Shown one piece after another: positions 43,782-53,978 of a DNA stretch of 64,000 nt. The position numbers and the translations under genes are program-made. The notes beneath the pieces were generated by a model. That model worked only from the letters and a program-made list of their open reading frames with translations, had not been told where the DNA came from and searched no databases. The stretch is from Paenibacillus plantarum. GTDB taxonomy: Bacteria > Bacillota > Bacilli > Paenibacillales > NBRC-103111. The DNA is taken from positions 1-64,000 of the forward strand of contig NZ_WHNY01000041.1 in assembly GCF_013141695.1 (NCBI RefSeq). Reading direction: 5' to 3'. The first letter of the stretch is position 1. Each line of letters opens with the position of its first letter.

Positions 43782-46013
43782 TTGTTCATGTCTAAATTGG
43801 TTTTACTTATTTATGTCTTGATTCTCTCCTTGTTGCCAACGTGGTCTAGTAGTACAAGCTCAAGTTCAAGTTCCAGTCCGAGCCTCAGTCCAAGCCCAAT
43901 TGTTACTGCTAGCCCTAATACTAATCCTCCTTCTACTTCCACTAATCCAACAACAGTCCCAATCGATGTACCCAAAGATAAGATTTATGAACTCAATTTG
44001 TCACAGTGGCATATTTACAATGATAATTCACATGCCCAAGAAACAACAGACGGATTGAATAATGCTCTTATTTGGGCACGTGATGCGGGCTTCACCGTGT
44101 TTAAGGTACCAGCTGGAACGTATCTCATTGCCAAAGGGACCGATGGAACATGGGATTCACGTGGCCGGATTAATATGGTTAGCGATATGACCTTCTGGCT
44201 TGATGATAAAGCGATTATTCAAAAAGAAACGAATGGCTACGAGGGTTATTCAACTTTATTTATTGGAGTAGGCGTCCAGAATGTCCAAATCATTGGAGGT
44301 ACTTATCGCGGGGACAGAGAGACACATGATTACTCAAGTGGGGGCACCCATGAAAGTGGATACGGCATTTTAGCAAAAGGTGCATTCAATGTCACGATTG
44401 ACGGAGTTAAAGCATTAAATTTCACTGGAGACGGGCTTTGTGTTGGAGGTGGAAATGGGACTATGCAGGATTTATACGAAAAAAGTTTTGAATCAGGAAG
44501 CATTGATGACAATGGAAATCAAGTTACTAGTGCATCTAAAATTAGAACCAAAACGAGTTGGCAACTTACTCATCCATCATATAACTTGACTAATACTCTA
44601 ATAATCGATAATGGTCAACATCTCCCAGCAGAATATGATATTTATTTCTATAAAGCTGACGGTTCATTCCTTACTAAACTGAAGCAACAAGGACAAGGTA
44701 AATACATTTCCATTCCTGAAGGAGGACATTCTATTCGATTAGTGTTTAATAGCACATTGTTAAAAGATCAATATCTTGAAATATGGAACAGAGTTCAGTC
44801 TACAAATATTGTCGTTCAGAACTCAGAATCTTCCTTTAATCGCAGGCAAGGATTAACAATCAATGGCGGAAAAAACGTAACCGTACAAAATAGTATTTTT
44901 CATGACATAGGTGGCAAAAAAGGCACTGCACCAATGGCAGGAATTGACGTTGAAGGCGGTGCTGGTGAAAATGGATACATTAATGAGAATATCTCAATCA
45001 AAAATAATAAATTCTACAATAACAGTAGATATGACGTTATTTTCTACGATGGTCATAATGGTATTTTGGAAAATAACCATTTAGCTTCACGTGGAGTGAT
45101 TGGTCTAGCTGTGTCAGAACCATTTACAGGAGCAGTAATAAAAAATAATAATTTCGAAGGAACTAGTATATATGCTTATCATGATGTTACATTCCTAGAC
45201 AATCAGATGAGTGATTCAATCACACACCTCGAGGGTCCCAATATTAATATTAAGGGTATGACATTTACAAACGCTAAATTTCTGATAAGCAGCTCCACCC
45301 CCTTTGGGGTGACTGCTTCTGATATAACAATTAATTTAACCAACTCGAATGTAGACGGAGGCCTAGCGATTTGGAATAACCCTGTACATTTGACTAATGT
45401 AACAATTAATGGAGCACCTGCTTTGAGGGCTATAACAGGTGGCAATGTGGAAGGAAATATTTTTGATAATCTGACTGTAACTGGTTACAACTCAACTTAC
45501 GGACTTGATCTGCCATTAGGTACATATAACAATTGTGTATTTAAGGGACCAAGCGATGAAGGCAAAATGGGGCCGGGAGCTGGAAAATCAGGTAAGTATA
45601 TTTTTAATAAATGTTCATTTACAGGAAATACCGGACTAAGTTCTGGAAATGTTAATTTGGATCTTACAATCACCGATTCTACCTTTAATATTCTAGGTAA
45701 TATGTCTGCAATTTCTGTGGATTCAGCTAGAATGGTGGACATTAAGAACAACATATTAGTTATGAGTGGTATTACGAAAGGAACTACAGAAATTATCAAA
45801 TTAAACGACTATTGGCAAAGAAATGATCCTAATGACATTTTAAATGCATCAATAAGTAATAATACCATTACTTCAAACATCGATTCAGTAGGTATTTCTA
45901 CAATTTATGTAGGACCAGGATCGAGAGCTTTTTCAATTACAAATAATGTATTAAATAAAGCAAAGCTTAGATTAAAGTCAAATGATATAACAAGTAACAA
46001 TAAAGAGTTATAA
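43782..46013 (+). CDS. Secreted right-handed beta-helix protein (pectate-lyase-like)
   Basis: The 743-aa protein has a signal peptide, a Ser/Pro/Thr-rich linker (about 22-65) and a long parallel beta-helix with repeated N-N-x-F/I turns. The start of the helix, 'WHIYNDNSHAQETTDGLNNA' and 'FKVPAGTYLIAKG', is shared with the minus-strand protein at 47200. A jelly-roll-like insert lies near 250-340. It may be a polysaccharide lyase or epimerase acting on this polymer, and it pairs logically with the GH88/105 protein at 38054. Starts TTG 43782 or ATG 43788 are both possible. Confidence 0.82.
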   Translation: MFMSKLVLLIYVLILSLLPTWSSSTSSSSSSSPSLSPSPIVTASPNTNPPSTSTNPTTVPIDVPKDKIYELNLSQWHIYNDNSHAQETTDGLNNALIWARDAGFTVFKVPAGTYLIAKGTDGTWDSRGRINMVSDMTFWLDDKAIIQKETNGYEGYSTLFIGVGVQNVQIIGGTYRGDRETHDYSSGGTHESGYGILAKGAFNVTIDGVKALNFTGDGLCVGGGNGTMQDLYEKSFESGSIDDNGNQVTSASKIRTKTSWQLTHPSYNLTNTLIIDNGQHLPAEYDIYFYKADGSFLTKLKQQGQGKYISIPEGGHSIRLVFNSTLLKDQYLEIWNRVQSTNIVVQNSESSFNRRQGLTINGGKNVTVQNSIFHDIGGKKGTAPMAGIDVEGGAGENGYINENISIKNNKFYNNSRYDVIFYDGHNGILENNHLASRGVIGLAVSEPFTGAVIKNNNFEGTSIYAYHDVTFLDNQMSDSITHLEGPNINIKGMTFTNAKFLISSSTPFGVTASDITINLTNSNVDGGLAIWNNPVHLTNVTINGAPALRAITGGNVEGNIFDNLTVTGYNSTYGLDLPLGTYNNCVFKGPSDEGKMGPGAGKSGKYIFNKCSFTGNTGLSSGNVNLDLTITDSTFNILGNMSAISVDSARMVDIKNNILVMSGITKGTTEIIKLNDYWQRNDPNDILNASISNNTITSNIDSVGISTIYVGPGSRAFSITNNVLNKAKLRLKSNDITSNNKEL

Positions 46014-46057
46014 GATACTCGGTTTAATTTTGAATAATTTGAAGAGGACTGATTATT

Positions 46058-47107
46058 ATGAGCAAAGTGAGTGTAGTTGTCCCCATATATAATCCCGGTA
46101 ATAAACTCCGTAAATGTATAAGCTCAATATTAAATCAATCATTTAATGATTTTGAATTAATTTTAGTTAATGATGGTTCTACTGATGATAGTTTAAATGT
46201 TTGCATGAAATACCAAAAGGAAGATAATCGAGTAATAGTAATAAATAAGTTAAACGAAGGCAGTGTTAAGTCTAGAAATAGGGGGATAGCACGTTCCAAG
46301 TCTGATTACATTATGTTTGTAGATGCTGATGACTGGATTGACAAAAACTATATTGAACTACTTTACAATGAATCAATTAGAAATAGCGTAGATGTTACAG
46401 TTTGCAACATATATAAAGTAATAGGCAGTGGTATTATTAAAAAGAGAAATGTATCAAGTTATTTTAACGATGATAGGATCTATAGGGATGAGGAAGTGAA
46501 GAATGAAATAGTCACTTCTTACCTTCATGGACATTCATTTCCATCATCTCTGTGTGCAAAGATGTACAAAAGAGAAGTGCTAGTAAACTCAGGAAAGTAT
46601 TTGGAGAGAATTCACTACTTAGGTGATGACTTGTTTTATAACATGGAGATATTTTTAAATGCCAATAGTGTAAAAATGCTGAATAAACCACTCTATTATT
46701 ATAGAGTGGGTGGTTTCACTAGTAAATATATGCCTTTTCTATTCGATGATATGGTTAATGGATATGAAATACAAAAAGAAGTAATCGAACAGTTCTTCAG
46801 TGACAACCGTGAAAGACAATATTATGGTATTAGTTTGATGCTCCTAAACACATTTAAAACTTGTTTAAAGAATTTGTTTTTTAGCGAGTTAAACCAGATT
46901 GAGATAAAAAAAAATATTGAAATTTACCTTTCGAATCGATATGTAATTGAATGTTTAGATAATGAAGGTAGCAAGAAATATTTCTCAAATGATTATTTAA
47001 ATGCAATTAGATTTAAAGATGTAGAATATCTGTTTCAATTAGGTCAATCATTATATAAAAGAAGCCTACCGCGTAGGTATTTGACAAATTTTTTGTCCCT
47101 AGTATAG
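46058..47107 (+). CDS. Glycosyltransferase, GT2 family
   Basis: The 349-aa GT-A enzyme has 'VVVPIYNPGNKLRKCISSIL', 'LVNDGSTDDS' and 'FVDADDWID'. The gene is clearly richer in A and T than the rest of the block, which hints at separate acquisition. It is the last gene of the first block and is followed by a terminator. Confidence 0.88.
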   Translation: MSKVSVVVPIYNPGNKLRKCISSILNQSFNDFELILVNDGSTDDSLNVCMKYQKEDNRVIVINKLNEGSVKSRNRGIARSKSDYIMFVDADDWIDKNYIELLYNESIRNSVDVTVCNIYKVIGSGIIKKRNVSSYFNDDRIYRDEEVKNEIVTSYLHGHSFPSSLCAKMYKREVLVNSGKYLERIHYLGDDLFYNMEIFLNANSVKMLNKPLYYYRVGGFTSKYMPFLFDDMVNGYEIQKEVIEQFFSDNRERQYYGISLMLLNTFKTCLKNLFFSELNQIEIKKNIEIYLSNRYVIECLDNEGSKKYFSNDYLNAIRFKDVEYLFQLGQSLYKRSLPRRYLTNFLSLV

Positions 47108-47140
47108 ATTTAATATTATTCCGAAAAAAGAATAAAAAAC

Positions 47141-47171
47141 AAAACCTGTAATTACCTCGATTACAGGTTTT
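47141..47171. terminator. Bidirectional terminator between convergent genes
   Basis: AAAACCTGTAAT pairs with ATTACAGGTTTT around a 7-base loop. T-rich tails exist on both strands, so it can end the glycosyltransferase gene (plus) and the beta-helix gene (minus). Confidence 0.88.
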
Positions 47172-47199
47172 GCTTTTGTAAATTCTTATTATTGTTTTG

Positions 47200-49605
47200 C
47201 TATAAGCTGAGGTTTTCAATCATTCTTGTATTTGTGTTTATATCTGCAGTTACATTGTTGAATGTACATCTTGATATGGTCATTGATTTTTCACGGGTTA
47301 ACCAACGTAAATTAATTTTTGTATTTTCTAAATAGCTATTGTTGATTAAAGAAATATTAGCATTGTCAGTTTTTCCGATTAAAGAATTAATGAATGTACT
47401 CCTATTATTAATAACGTTTCCATTGAAATTAATCCCCACATTTTGAAATATACAATTATCGACTATTGCTTTTCTTGTATAACGTATGTCATTTGAACCA
47501 AATGAAATATCACCGCCAAGTATTCCAGTTTTTATTCTAATAAAGGAACTATTGCTTAAATTACAAGATTCAAAAGCAGCTCCACCTTCAATTATTGCTA
47601 TCCCATCAATAGTTGTCGGTCTTCCTGCATAATTGGCTGGTGTTCGGATTTCCAGTTCATAGTTCTTAACGATAATATTCTTAATAACACCACCTGTGAG
47701 AAGTAGTTGGAAATTTGGTGTAAGCGCATTATCAGCCCGCCAATCCCGTTCAACCGTAACATCGGAGATGTAGCATCTACCGTAATTAAACCGACTAAGA
47801 TTAAATCCAGAAATGCCAGCATCGGTAATCTTTACTGCAGCGCCATTGAGACTCTCAGAAACTTGAAAACTGTTGGGTTTGACATTAATGATATAGTACA
47901 GCTTATCAATACTAATCCCCGCAGGTACCCTTCCAATCCATTGCTCGAATGCAACCTTGGCTCCGTTTCCTGCACCATGAGCTGCAGCAAAAGTGAAAGT
48001 ACCACTTGCAATATCGACAGTAGGCGTTCCCCAGTAACCGTAAACACTTGAGCCATAGAATAGGCCATTGGTAATCTTACAATTGTTAATCACGGCTCCG
48101 GTCACATCTGCAATTTTGATGTTTCCATTGTTGCAGATCGCCCCGTTAACGAAATTATCACCTTTCACAATAAGTTCACAATTAATCATCGTGTTATTAA
48201 GATAATTGACATACATATTATTGGGATACGAACTAATCGCTCCAACATTGTATCCCTCAAATTTGTTGTTTTCTAATGTGACATGAATCGCATCTGCATT
48301 AACAAAATGCCCGCGGCTATTGGTATAAATGTAGTTTTGAGCAATATAAATACGTGTGTTTAATTCCAAGCCAGCTTGATTCAGTTCAGGTCGCCAAGTA
48401 GGGATATTTGATTCTGACCACATAGATTCCAAGTCAATACCAAACATGGGAGCCGTTCCGTCTTCTGTTGTTCCGTCATCAGCCCGACCAATATGATGTA
48501 TTTTATTGTTAATAATACTTACATCATTCGGCCCTGCAATCGAAATTCCCTGTCTCCTACAATGGTGAAGATTACAGTTGTGAATCGTAATATAGGACCC
48601 CATCTGTTCTTGTGTATAATCAGCTGCGTTTGCTTTGTACTCAAGCCAAGATGCGAAGACAGCATCTCCTGTACAGTTACTGATGTCCACATTTTCTATA
48701 CGAAAGTTGTTGACACCTAAGAGATTAATCCCATGCCCCCACTCATGCGTGTAGTTCTGAGCATCTACTTTAGCAGTAATTTGGGCAATCTGAGCATCCG
48801 TTAGAGGAGAAGTCGTAATGTCGATGGCGAAAATCATTTTATTGGCGTTGGCGATATCAGCGAACCAGCCACGTCCAGTTGGTGCTGCGGGCGCAAATTG
48901 CCCATTCGTTCTTGAACCGGCCAATGTCGAGTTAGAAATCGTGTCTTTGTACTGGAAAAAACTATAATTCGTGTTTGTTATTCCATTAATCGTCCATAAT
49001 CGGAACAATTGAAGTAACCCTGGATTACTGTACCGATCAATGACTTCACTACGGATCCAATTAGGATTCGTATTTAGCGAACCATCAGGATTAACCCCAC
49101 CACGTACAAATTTTACACCTAACTGATAAATATGTGTTTTCTTATCACCAATAACGGTTCCACCTGAAATTGCTGCGTCCGAGACACCCTTTAAATAAAA
49201 AATGCTGTACCAAGGAGAAGAATTCGCTTCCAATTGTAGGATGCAACCATCGACCATTTCGAAATGCATATTGCTTTGCATGGTAATACAGGAGTAAATG
49301 GTGTTGTCGATTTTTAATGCATAGGTGCCTTTGGGCAATATGCAATGTGTAATGCCTTGTGATTTAGCCCAAGCGATTGAATCATTGATGCCCTTCGTTG
49401 TTGCCGCGGAATTCGTTCCATCGTTCTTAATCGACCATTTGACTAAGTCAATCACGTAGGAAGCTGAGGAGTTAGAGTTCGAACTAACGGGAGCTTTAGG
49501 AACCCAACGTGCTTGTGTACTGTCATAAGTCAGAACATCATTTGTAGCTGGGAGCTTGGTTGTTACATTAATATCATCTAAATCACCCAGATTTGCATGA
49601 ATCAT
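47200..49605 (-). CDS. Tailspike-like beta-helix protein
   Basis: The 801-aa protein lacks a signal peptide. Its N-terminus, 'LPATNDVLTYDSTQARWVPK', resembles tail-fibre and tailspike head-binding segments of phages. The rest is a right-handed beta-helix beginning 'WSIKNDGTNSAATTKGINDS' and 'CILPKGTYALKI', homologous to the secreted protein at 43782. AAGGTGAG precedes the ATG. It is the only minus-strand gene in the polysaccharide region. It may degrade or modify the polymer; its export route is unclear. Confidence 0.83.
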   Translation of the reverse strand: MIHANLGDLDDINVTTKLPATNDVLTYDSTQARWVPKAPVSSNSNSSASYVIDLVKWSIKNDGTNSAATTKGINDSIAWAKSQGITHCILPKGTYALKIDNTIYSCITMQSNMHFEMVDGCILQLEANSSPWYSIFYLKGVSDAAISGGTVIGDKKTHIYQLGVKFVRGGVNPDGSLNTNPNWIRSEVIDRYSNPGLLQLFRLWTINGITNTNYSFFQYKDTISNSTLAGSRTNGQFAPAAPTGRGWFADIANANKMIFAIDITTSPLTDAQIAQITAKVDAQNYTHEWGHGINLLGVNNFRIENVDISNCTGDAVFASWLEYKANAADYTQEQMGSYITIHNCNLHHCRRQGISIAGPNDVSIINNKIHHIGRADDGTTEDGTAPMFGIDLESMWSESNIPTWRPELNQAGLELNTRIYIAQNYIYTNSRGHFVNADAIHVTLENNKFEGYNVGAISSYPNNMYVNYLNNTMINCELIVKGDNFVNGAICNNGNIKIADVTGAVINNCKITNGLFYGSSVYGYWGTPTVDIASGTFTFAAAHGAGNGAKVAFEQWIGRVPAGISIDKLYYIINVKPNSFQVSESLNGAAVKITDAGISGFNLSRFNYGRCYISDVTVERDWRADNALTPNFQLLLTGGVIKNIIVKNYELEIRTPANYAGRPTTIDGIAIIEGGAAFESCNLSNSSFIRIKTGILGGDISFGSNDIRYTRKAIVDNCIFQNVGINFNGNVINNRSTFINSLIGKTDNANISLINNSYLENTKINLRWLTREKSMTISRCTFNNVTADINTNTRMIENLSL

Positions 49606-49711
49606 ACAATCTCACCTTCTTTCTATTTATTTTGTCGCATATATTAGTTTATGAATTACTAGTTAAATACGATAAGGATGAAAGACTAGGAGCCAATAGT
49701 TTATTTTGTTA

Positions 49712-49876
49712 TTGACACGTTCTTTATAAAGAACTACAATGAAAGTAATTTAAAAAAACATTTTCGAAGTCTATTTTTTTTAATCTAAATGTTCTTTATA
49801 AAGAATATTTATCAATAAAACGTTCTCTATACAAATTAGTAAGCAGAGACGTCACTTGTCGTTCTTTATAAAGAAC
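49712..49876 (+). promoter_or_regulatory. Promoter with four SinR-type boxes, second polysaccharide block
   Basis: TTGACA (49712-49717) and TACAAT (49735-49740) are 17 bases apart with GTTCTTTATAAAGAAC (49719-49734) filling the spacer. Further boxes lie downstream in the leader: GTTCTTTATAAAGAAT (49791-49806), GTTCTCT (49822-49828) and a second perfect GTTCTTTATAAAGAAC (49861-49876). Two perfect copies 142 bases apart are compatible with looping or cooperative binding. They could also affect the divergent beta-helix gene. Confidence 0.87.
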
Positions 49877-49885
49877 TTCAATGGT

Positions 49886-50060
49886 CATATATCTCTCTCG
49901 GTAATGCCTCCTTACCGTTATCAACGGAGGTACTCGATCATGCTGTGGGTTTGTTTGTAGGACCTTAGACGCAAGTCGTCAAGAGTGTGGTGCGAGGAGG
50001 GGTTAGATGCCCTATTGATTAAAGGGTTTAATTATAAGGTCTTTTCCAAAGGCCCTATAC
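49886..50060 (+). ncRNA. Structured leader, candidate EAR (epsC) antitermination RNA
   Basis: Between the promoter and the epsC-like gene lies about 200 bases of noncoding RNA with several pairings: GCCTCC (49906-49911) with GGAGGT (49926-49931), GAC-GCAA-GTC with a tetraloop (49969-49978), GGGG/CCC pairings near 50000, and a long hairpin TATA-GGTCTTT/AAAGGCC-TATA (50033-50059). In B. subtilis the EAR element that promotes readthrough of the eps operon sits directly before epsC, exactly this context. I could not compare the sequence with the covariance model, so the name is an inference from position and structure. Confidence 0.65.
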
Positions 50061-50090
50061 TTAAGAACTTTAAAGAAAGGGTGGATTTAT

Positions 50091-51920
50091 TTGTCATATA
50101 GCCAACGGTTATCACTTTTAATTATAGCGGACTCCTTTATTGTATTAACCTCTATTTTCTTTAGTCGATTGTTATTGAGCGCAGATCTACGGGTTATCAC
50201 TTTGCCATTAGTTGTAAGTGCGATCGCTTTGTTAGTGAGTCATCATGTGTTTTCACTCCGGTATAAACTTTATAAGAAGGCATGGGAATACGCGAGTGTA
50301 GGCGAGTTGCTTATTGTTTTTAAGTCTGTTTCGTTCTCTATTATTGCTGCTGCGTGTGTTCAACAGATTGTTGTTCATGATATTTACTTTCGGTTACTCG
50401 CTGTTACATGGATGCTGCATATTCTGTTAATCGGCGGCTCGCGCTTCTGTTGGAGATTACTACGCGGTACTTTGATAAAGAAGACGGACAACAAGAAGCG
50501 GACATTGATAATTGGTGCCGGATCCGCCGGTACGATGGTAGCTAGACAGCTAATAAAAAATAGCGATACCGAGTTGCTGCCAGTCGCATTTATTGATGAT
50601 AACGTGCGTATCCACAATCTAGATATTATGGGGATTCCGGTTGTTGGAGGGATAAGTCGGATTGAGAAGACCGTTTCTGAACTGGGTATTGATAGCATCA
50701 TCATTGCAATTCCTTCCTTAGGACGGAAAGAGCTGAATACGATTTTCCAAGAATGCGCCAAAACAACAGCCAAAACACAAACCCTGCCCATGTTAGAGGA
50801 TCTTGTTACAGGGAAGCTTTCGGTCAATCAATTCATGGATGTTCACGTTGAAGATCTACTGGGTAGGGAACCAATCGAGCTTGATATCGCAAGTATATCG
50901 GAGTTTGTTACCCACAAAGTGGTATTAGTAACCGGTGCGGGAGGGTCGATTGGCTCTGAAATCTGCCGTCAGGTTTCTAAATTCCAGCCTAGCAAGCTCA
51001 TCTTGCTTGGGCACGGCGAGAACAGTATTTATTCCATCGAAATGGAATTGAAGGACATTTGTGAGTACGACCAAACGGAATTCATTACCGAAATTGCTGA
51101 TATTCAGGACTCACGCAAAATGATGGCCGTAATGAATCGACATCGCCCTGATGTCGTGTACCATGCGGCAGCCCATAAGCATGTACCGTTGATGGAACGC
51201 AATCCGGAAGAAGCGGTTAAGAACAACGTGATTGGTACGATGAATGTGGCGATTGCAGCAAGCAAGTATGAAGTGAATACCTTCGTCATGATCTCCACGG
51301 ATAAAGCGGTGAATCCAACGAGTGTCATGGGGGCCACGAAACGAATGGCCGAAATGATTATTCAAGACATGGATAGAAGCAGTAGTACGAAGTTCGTAGC
51401 CGTCCGATTCGGCAATGTCTTGGGAAGCAGAGGCAGTGTCATTCCAAGGTTCAAGCATCAAATTGAAAAAGGCGGTCCTGTATCGGTCACCCATCCGGAT
51501 ATGATCCGCTACTTTATGACGATCCCAGAAGCCTCTCGGCTCGTTATGCAAGCTGGCGCATTAGCCAAGGGTGGAGAAATTTTTGTCCTCGATATGGGGG
51601 AACCTGTAAAAATTGTTGATCTAGCTAGAAATCTAATTAAGCTTTCAGGCAACTCTGTGGAAGATATCGGTATTGAATTTACCGGAATGCGGCCGGGAGA
51701 GAAGCTGTATGAAGAGCTTCTGAAAGCTGATGAAATCGAAGAACAGCAAGTATATCCGAAGATTTATATCGGAAAGACTGCGGATTTATTCATGGATGAA
51801 ATCAAAGAAACTATTTCCATGTACAACACATTAGATAAGGATAGCTTGAGAGAGCATTTGCTTAATATTGGGAACAGCAATGTTCTTCTTTTATCCAAGA
51901 AACTATCATCTGTAGGCTAA
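50091..51920 (+). CDS. epsC: EpsC-like membrane UDP-sugar 4,6-dehydratase
   Basis: The 609-aa protein has four N-terminal membrane helices, a first Rossmann unit '[16 protein letters not shown]', and a second with '[16 protein letters not shown]', '[20 protein letters not shown]' and '[13 protein letters not shown]'. This is the layout of PglF/EpsC, which makes the 4-keto sugar from UDP-GlcNAc, the first step to bacillosamine. EpsN- and EpsM-like genes for the next steps lie at 60362 and 59718. The start is TTG 50091 with AAAGGGTGG 8 bases upstream. Confidence 0.9.
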   Translation: MSYSQRLSLLIIADSFIVLTSIFFSRLLLSADLRVITLPLVVSAIALLVSHHVFSLRYKLYKKAWEYASVGELLIVFKSVSFSIIAAACVQQIVVHDIYFRLLAVTWMLHILLIGGSRFCWRLLRGTLIKKTDNKKRTLIIGAGSAGTMVARQLIKNSDTELLPVAFIDDNVRIHNLDIMGIPVVGGISRIEKTVSELGIDSIIIAIPSLGRKELNTIFQECAKTTAKTQTLPMLEDLVTGKLSVNQFMDVHVEDLLGREPIELDIASISEFVTHKVVLVTGAGGSIGSEICRQVSKFQPSKLILLGHGENSIYSIEMELKDICEYDQTEFITEIADIQDSRKMMAVMNRHRPDVVYHAAAHKHVPLMERNPEEAVKNNVIGTMNVAIAASKYEVNTFVMISTDKAVNPTSVMGATKRMAEMIIQDMDRSSSTKFVAVRFGNVLGSRGSVIPRFKHQIEKGGPVSVTHPDMIRYFMTIPEASRLVMQAGALAKGGEIFVLDMGEPVKIVDLARNLIKLSGNSVEDIGIEFTGMRPGEKLYEELLKADEIEEQQVYPKIYIGKTADLFMDEIKETISMYNTLDKDSLREHLLNIGNSNVLLLSKKLSSVG

Positions 51921-51936
51921 AAAGGAGCAATCATTT

Positions 51937-52812
51937 ATGAAAGTTAGAAAAGCCATTATTCCAGCTGCAGGTCTCGGGACAAGATTCCTACCAGCAACGA
52001 AAGCGATGCCGAAGGAAATGCTGCCCATTGTTGATAAACCGACCATTCAATATATTGTTGAGGAAGCTATCGAATCGGGCATCGAGGATATTATTATTGT
52101 CACGGGTAAAGGGAAAAGAGCCATCGAAGATCACTTTGATAACTCCTTCGAGCTTGAGCAGAACTTATTAGAAAAGCAGAAGTTCGAGCTGCTATCGGAA
52201 GTGAAAAAGTCTTCAAATGTAGATATTCATTACATTCGCCAGAAGGAGCCTAAGGGCTTAGGGCATGCGATCTGGTGTGCACGTAAATTTATTGGCAATG
52301 AGCCATTCGCCGTATTGCTTGGGGATGACATTGTTCGAGCGGATAAGCCATGCTTGCAGCAATTGATGGAACAATATGAGTACCACGACGCATCCATCAT
52401 AGGCGTGAAGCACGTACCAGACGAAGAGGTGTCCAGATACGGGATTGTGGATGGTTTTGAGCTGGAGAACCGACTGCATAGCGTCAATCATCTTGTTGAG
52501 AAACCGCTTAAAGAATTAGCGCCCTCCAATTTAGCAATCATGGGGCGATATATTTTAACGCCCAAAATTTTTGAGATTCTCAACAATCAGCAACCAGGCG
52601 CTGGAGGCGAAATCCAGTTAACGGATGCGATCGCACAACTCAATCGGATTGAATCGGTGTATGCATACGAATTCGAAGGTACCCGTTATGATGTTGGGGA
52701 GAAAATGGGATTCATTCAAACGACGATCGAATATGCGTTGCAGCGTAAAGAGTTAAGATACGGTCTATTGAAATATCTTTCCGAACTTATGGAGAAAGAA
52801 TTAATTAAATAG
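51937..52812 (+). CDS. galU: UTP-glucose-1-phosphate uridylyltransferase
   Basis: The 291-aa enzyme has the N-terminal nucleotide motif '[20 protein letters not shown]' and '[14 protein letters not shown]', '[13 protein letters not shown]' and '[11 protein letters not shown]'. It makes UDP-glucose, the donor used directly or after GalE (57080) as UDP-galactose. Its presence inside the operon secures precursor supply. Confidence 0.94.
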   Translation: MKVRKAIIPAAGLGTRFLPATKAMPKEMLPIVDKPTIQYIVEEAIESGIEDIIIVTGKGKRAIEDHFDNSFELEQNLLEKQKFELLSEVKKSSNVDIHYIRQKEPKGLGHAIWCARKFIGNEPFAVLLGDDIVRADKPCLQQLMEQYEYHDASIIGVKHVPDEEVSRYGIVDGFELENRLHSVNHLVEKPLKELAPSNLAIMGRYILTPKIFEILNNQQPGAGGEIQLTDAIAQLNRIESVYAYEFEGTRYDVGEKMGFIQTTIEYALQRKELRYGLLKYLSELMEKELIK

Positions 52813-52823
52813 GTGATGCCACG

Positions 52824-53978
52824 ATGTCTAGAAAAGTATTGTTTTGCGCAACGGTTGATTATCACTTTAGTGCTTTTCACCTGCCTTACTTGAAATGGTT
52901 CAAGGAGCAGGGCTTCGAGGTCCATGTTGCTGCGAGTGGGAATATTGAGCTTCCCTATGTCGATATGAAGTTTGAAATCCCGATTCAGAGATCACCTCTC
53001 CACCGTAAGAATCTGGATGCTTATGCCGCACTGAAGTCCATCCTTGCTGCGAACAAGTATGATATTATCCATTGCCATACCCCAATGGGAGGTGTGCTGG
53101 CTCGTTTAGCTGCACGGTCTGCCCGCAAGCAGGGGACGAAGGTAATTTATACCGCGCATGGCTTTCATTTTTGCCAAGGTGCCCCATTGTTCCATTGGCT
53201 AGCCTATTATCCATTAGAGAAATTCTTATCATATTTTACGGATTGTTTAATCACAATTAATGAAGAAGATTACCTGCTTGCTAGGAAACGTGGATTCCCG
53301 GCGAATCAGATCGAACATGTGCATGGCGTTGGCGTTAATACAACACGGTTTCAACAGATCGACGAACTGCATAGAGCTGAAAGAAAAGTATCCATGGGTT
53401 ATCAACCAGCGGATATTCTTTTATTTTATGCGGCAGAATTTAATCAGAATAAGAATCAGCAGCAGCTCATACGAGCATTAGCTCATATTCGAAACGAAGC
53501 GCCTCATGTCAAACTGTTGCTTGCTGGAGAAGGAGCACTACAAGTGCAATGTCAAGAGCTTGCTAAGGAGCTGCAGGTTGCTCAGCAAGTGGATTTCCTT
53601 GGTTATCGCAAGGATATAGATCACGTGCTTCCTATGTGTGATATTGCTGTTGCATCCAGTCTGCGTGAAGGATTGCCCGTGAATATGATGGAAGCGATGG
53701 CCTGCGGACTCCCTATCGTTGCAAGTGATAACAGGGGTCACAGAGAACTTGTGCATGACGGCAACAACGGTTGGCTGACTTCTCCTCATGATCATATAGG
53801 AATGGCAGAGAAGCTTCTGCTCTTAGCTGGTGATAAAGAATTGCGAACCCAGTTAGGCTCGAATGGGAGACAAATCGTTGAAGCCAAATACGCCATTGAG
53901 CAAGTATTACATCAGAAAAGTGCAATCTATTCTCGATTTATGGACGAAAAGGTGGAGGTCATGTGGGCGATGCAATAA
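52824..53978 (+). CDS. Glycosyltransferase, GT4 family (EpsD-like)
   Basis: The 384-aa GT-B enzyme starts 'VLFCATVDYHFSAFHLPYLK', a pattern shared with B. subtilis EpsD, and has 'IIHCHTPMGGVLARLAARSA', 'AEFNQNKNQQQLIRAL' and 'SSLREGLPVNMMEAMACGLP'. It adds one sugar to the lipid-linked unit. Its end overlaps the next gene by 16 bases. Confidence 0.9.
   Translation: MSRKVLFCATVDYHFSAFHLPYLKWFKEQGFEVHVAASGNIELPYVDMKFEIPIQRSPLHRKNLDAYAALKSILAANKYDIIHCHTPMGGVLARLAARSARKQGTKVIYTAHGFHFCQGAPLFHWLAYYPLEKFLSYFTDCLITINEEDYLLARKRGFPANQIEHVHGVGVNTTRFQQIDELHRAERKVSMGYQPADILLFYAAEFNQNKNQQQLIRALAHIRNEAPHVKLLLAGEGALQVQCQELAKELQVAQQVDFLGYRKDIDHVLPMCDIAVASSLREGLPVNMMEAMACGLPIVASDNRGHRELVHDGNNGWLTSPHDHIGMAEKLLLLAGDKELRTQLGSNGRQIVEAKYAIEQVLHQKSAIYSRFMDEKVEVMWAMQ

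Noticed and set aside
47200..49605. Prophage remnant because of the tailspike-like gene
   Set aside because: No other phage gene, integrase or attachment site is visible, and the gene is homologous to the secreted beta-helix protein of the polysaccharide block.
23592..49876. CRISPR repeats as the source of the recurring GTTCTTTATAAAGAAC
   Set aside because: The copies are irregularly spaced over 38 kb in promoters, without spacers of equal length or cas genes; they are operators.
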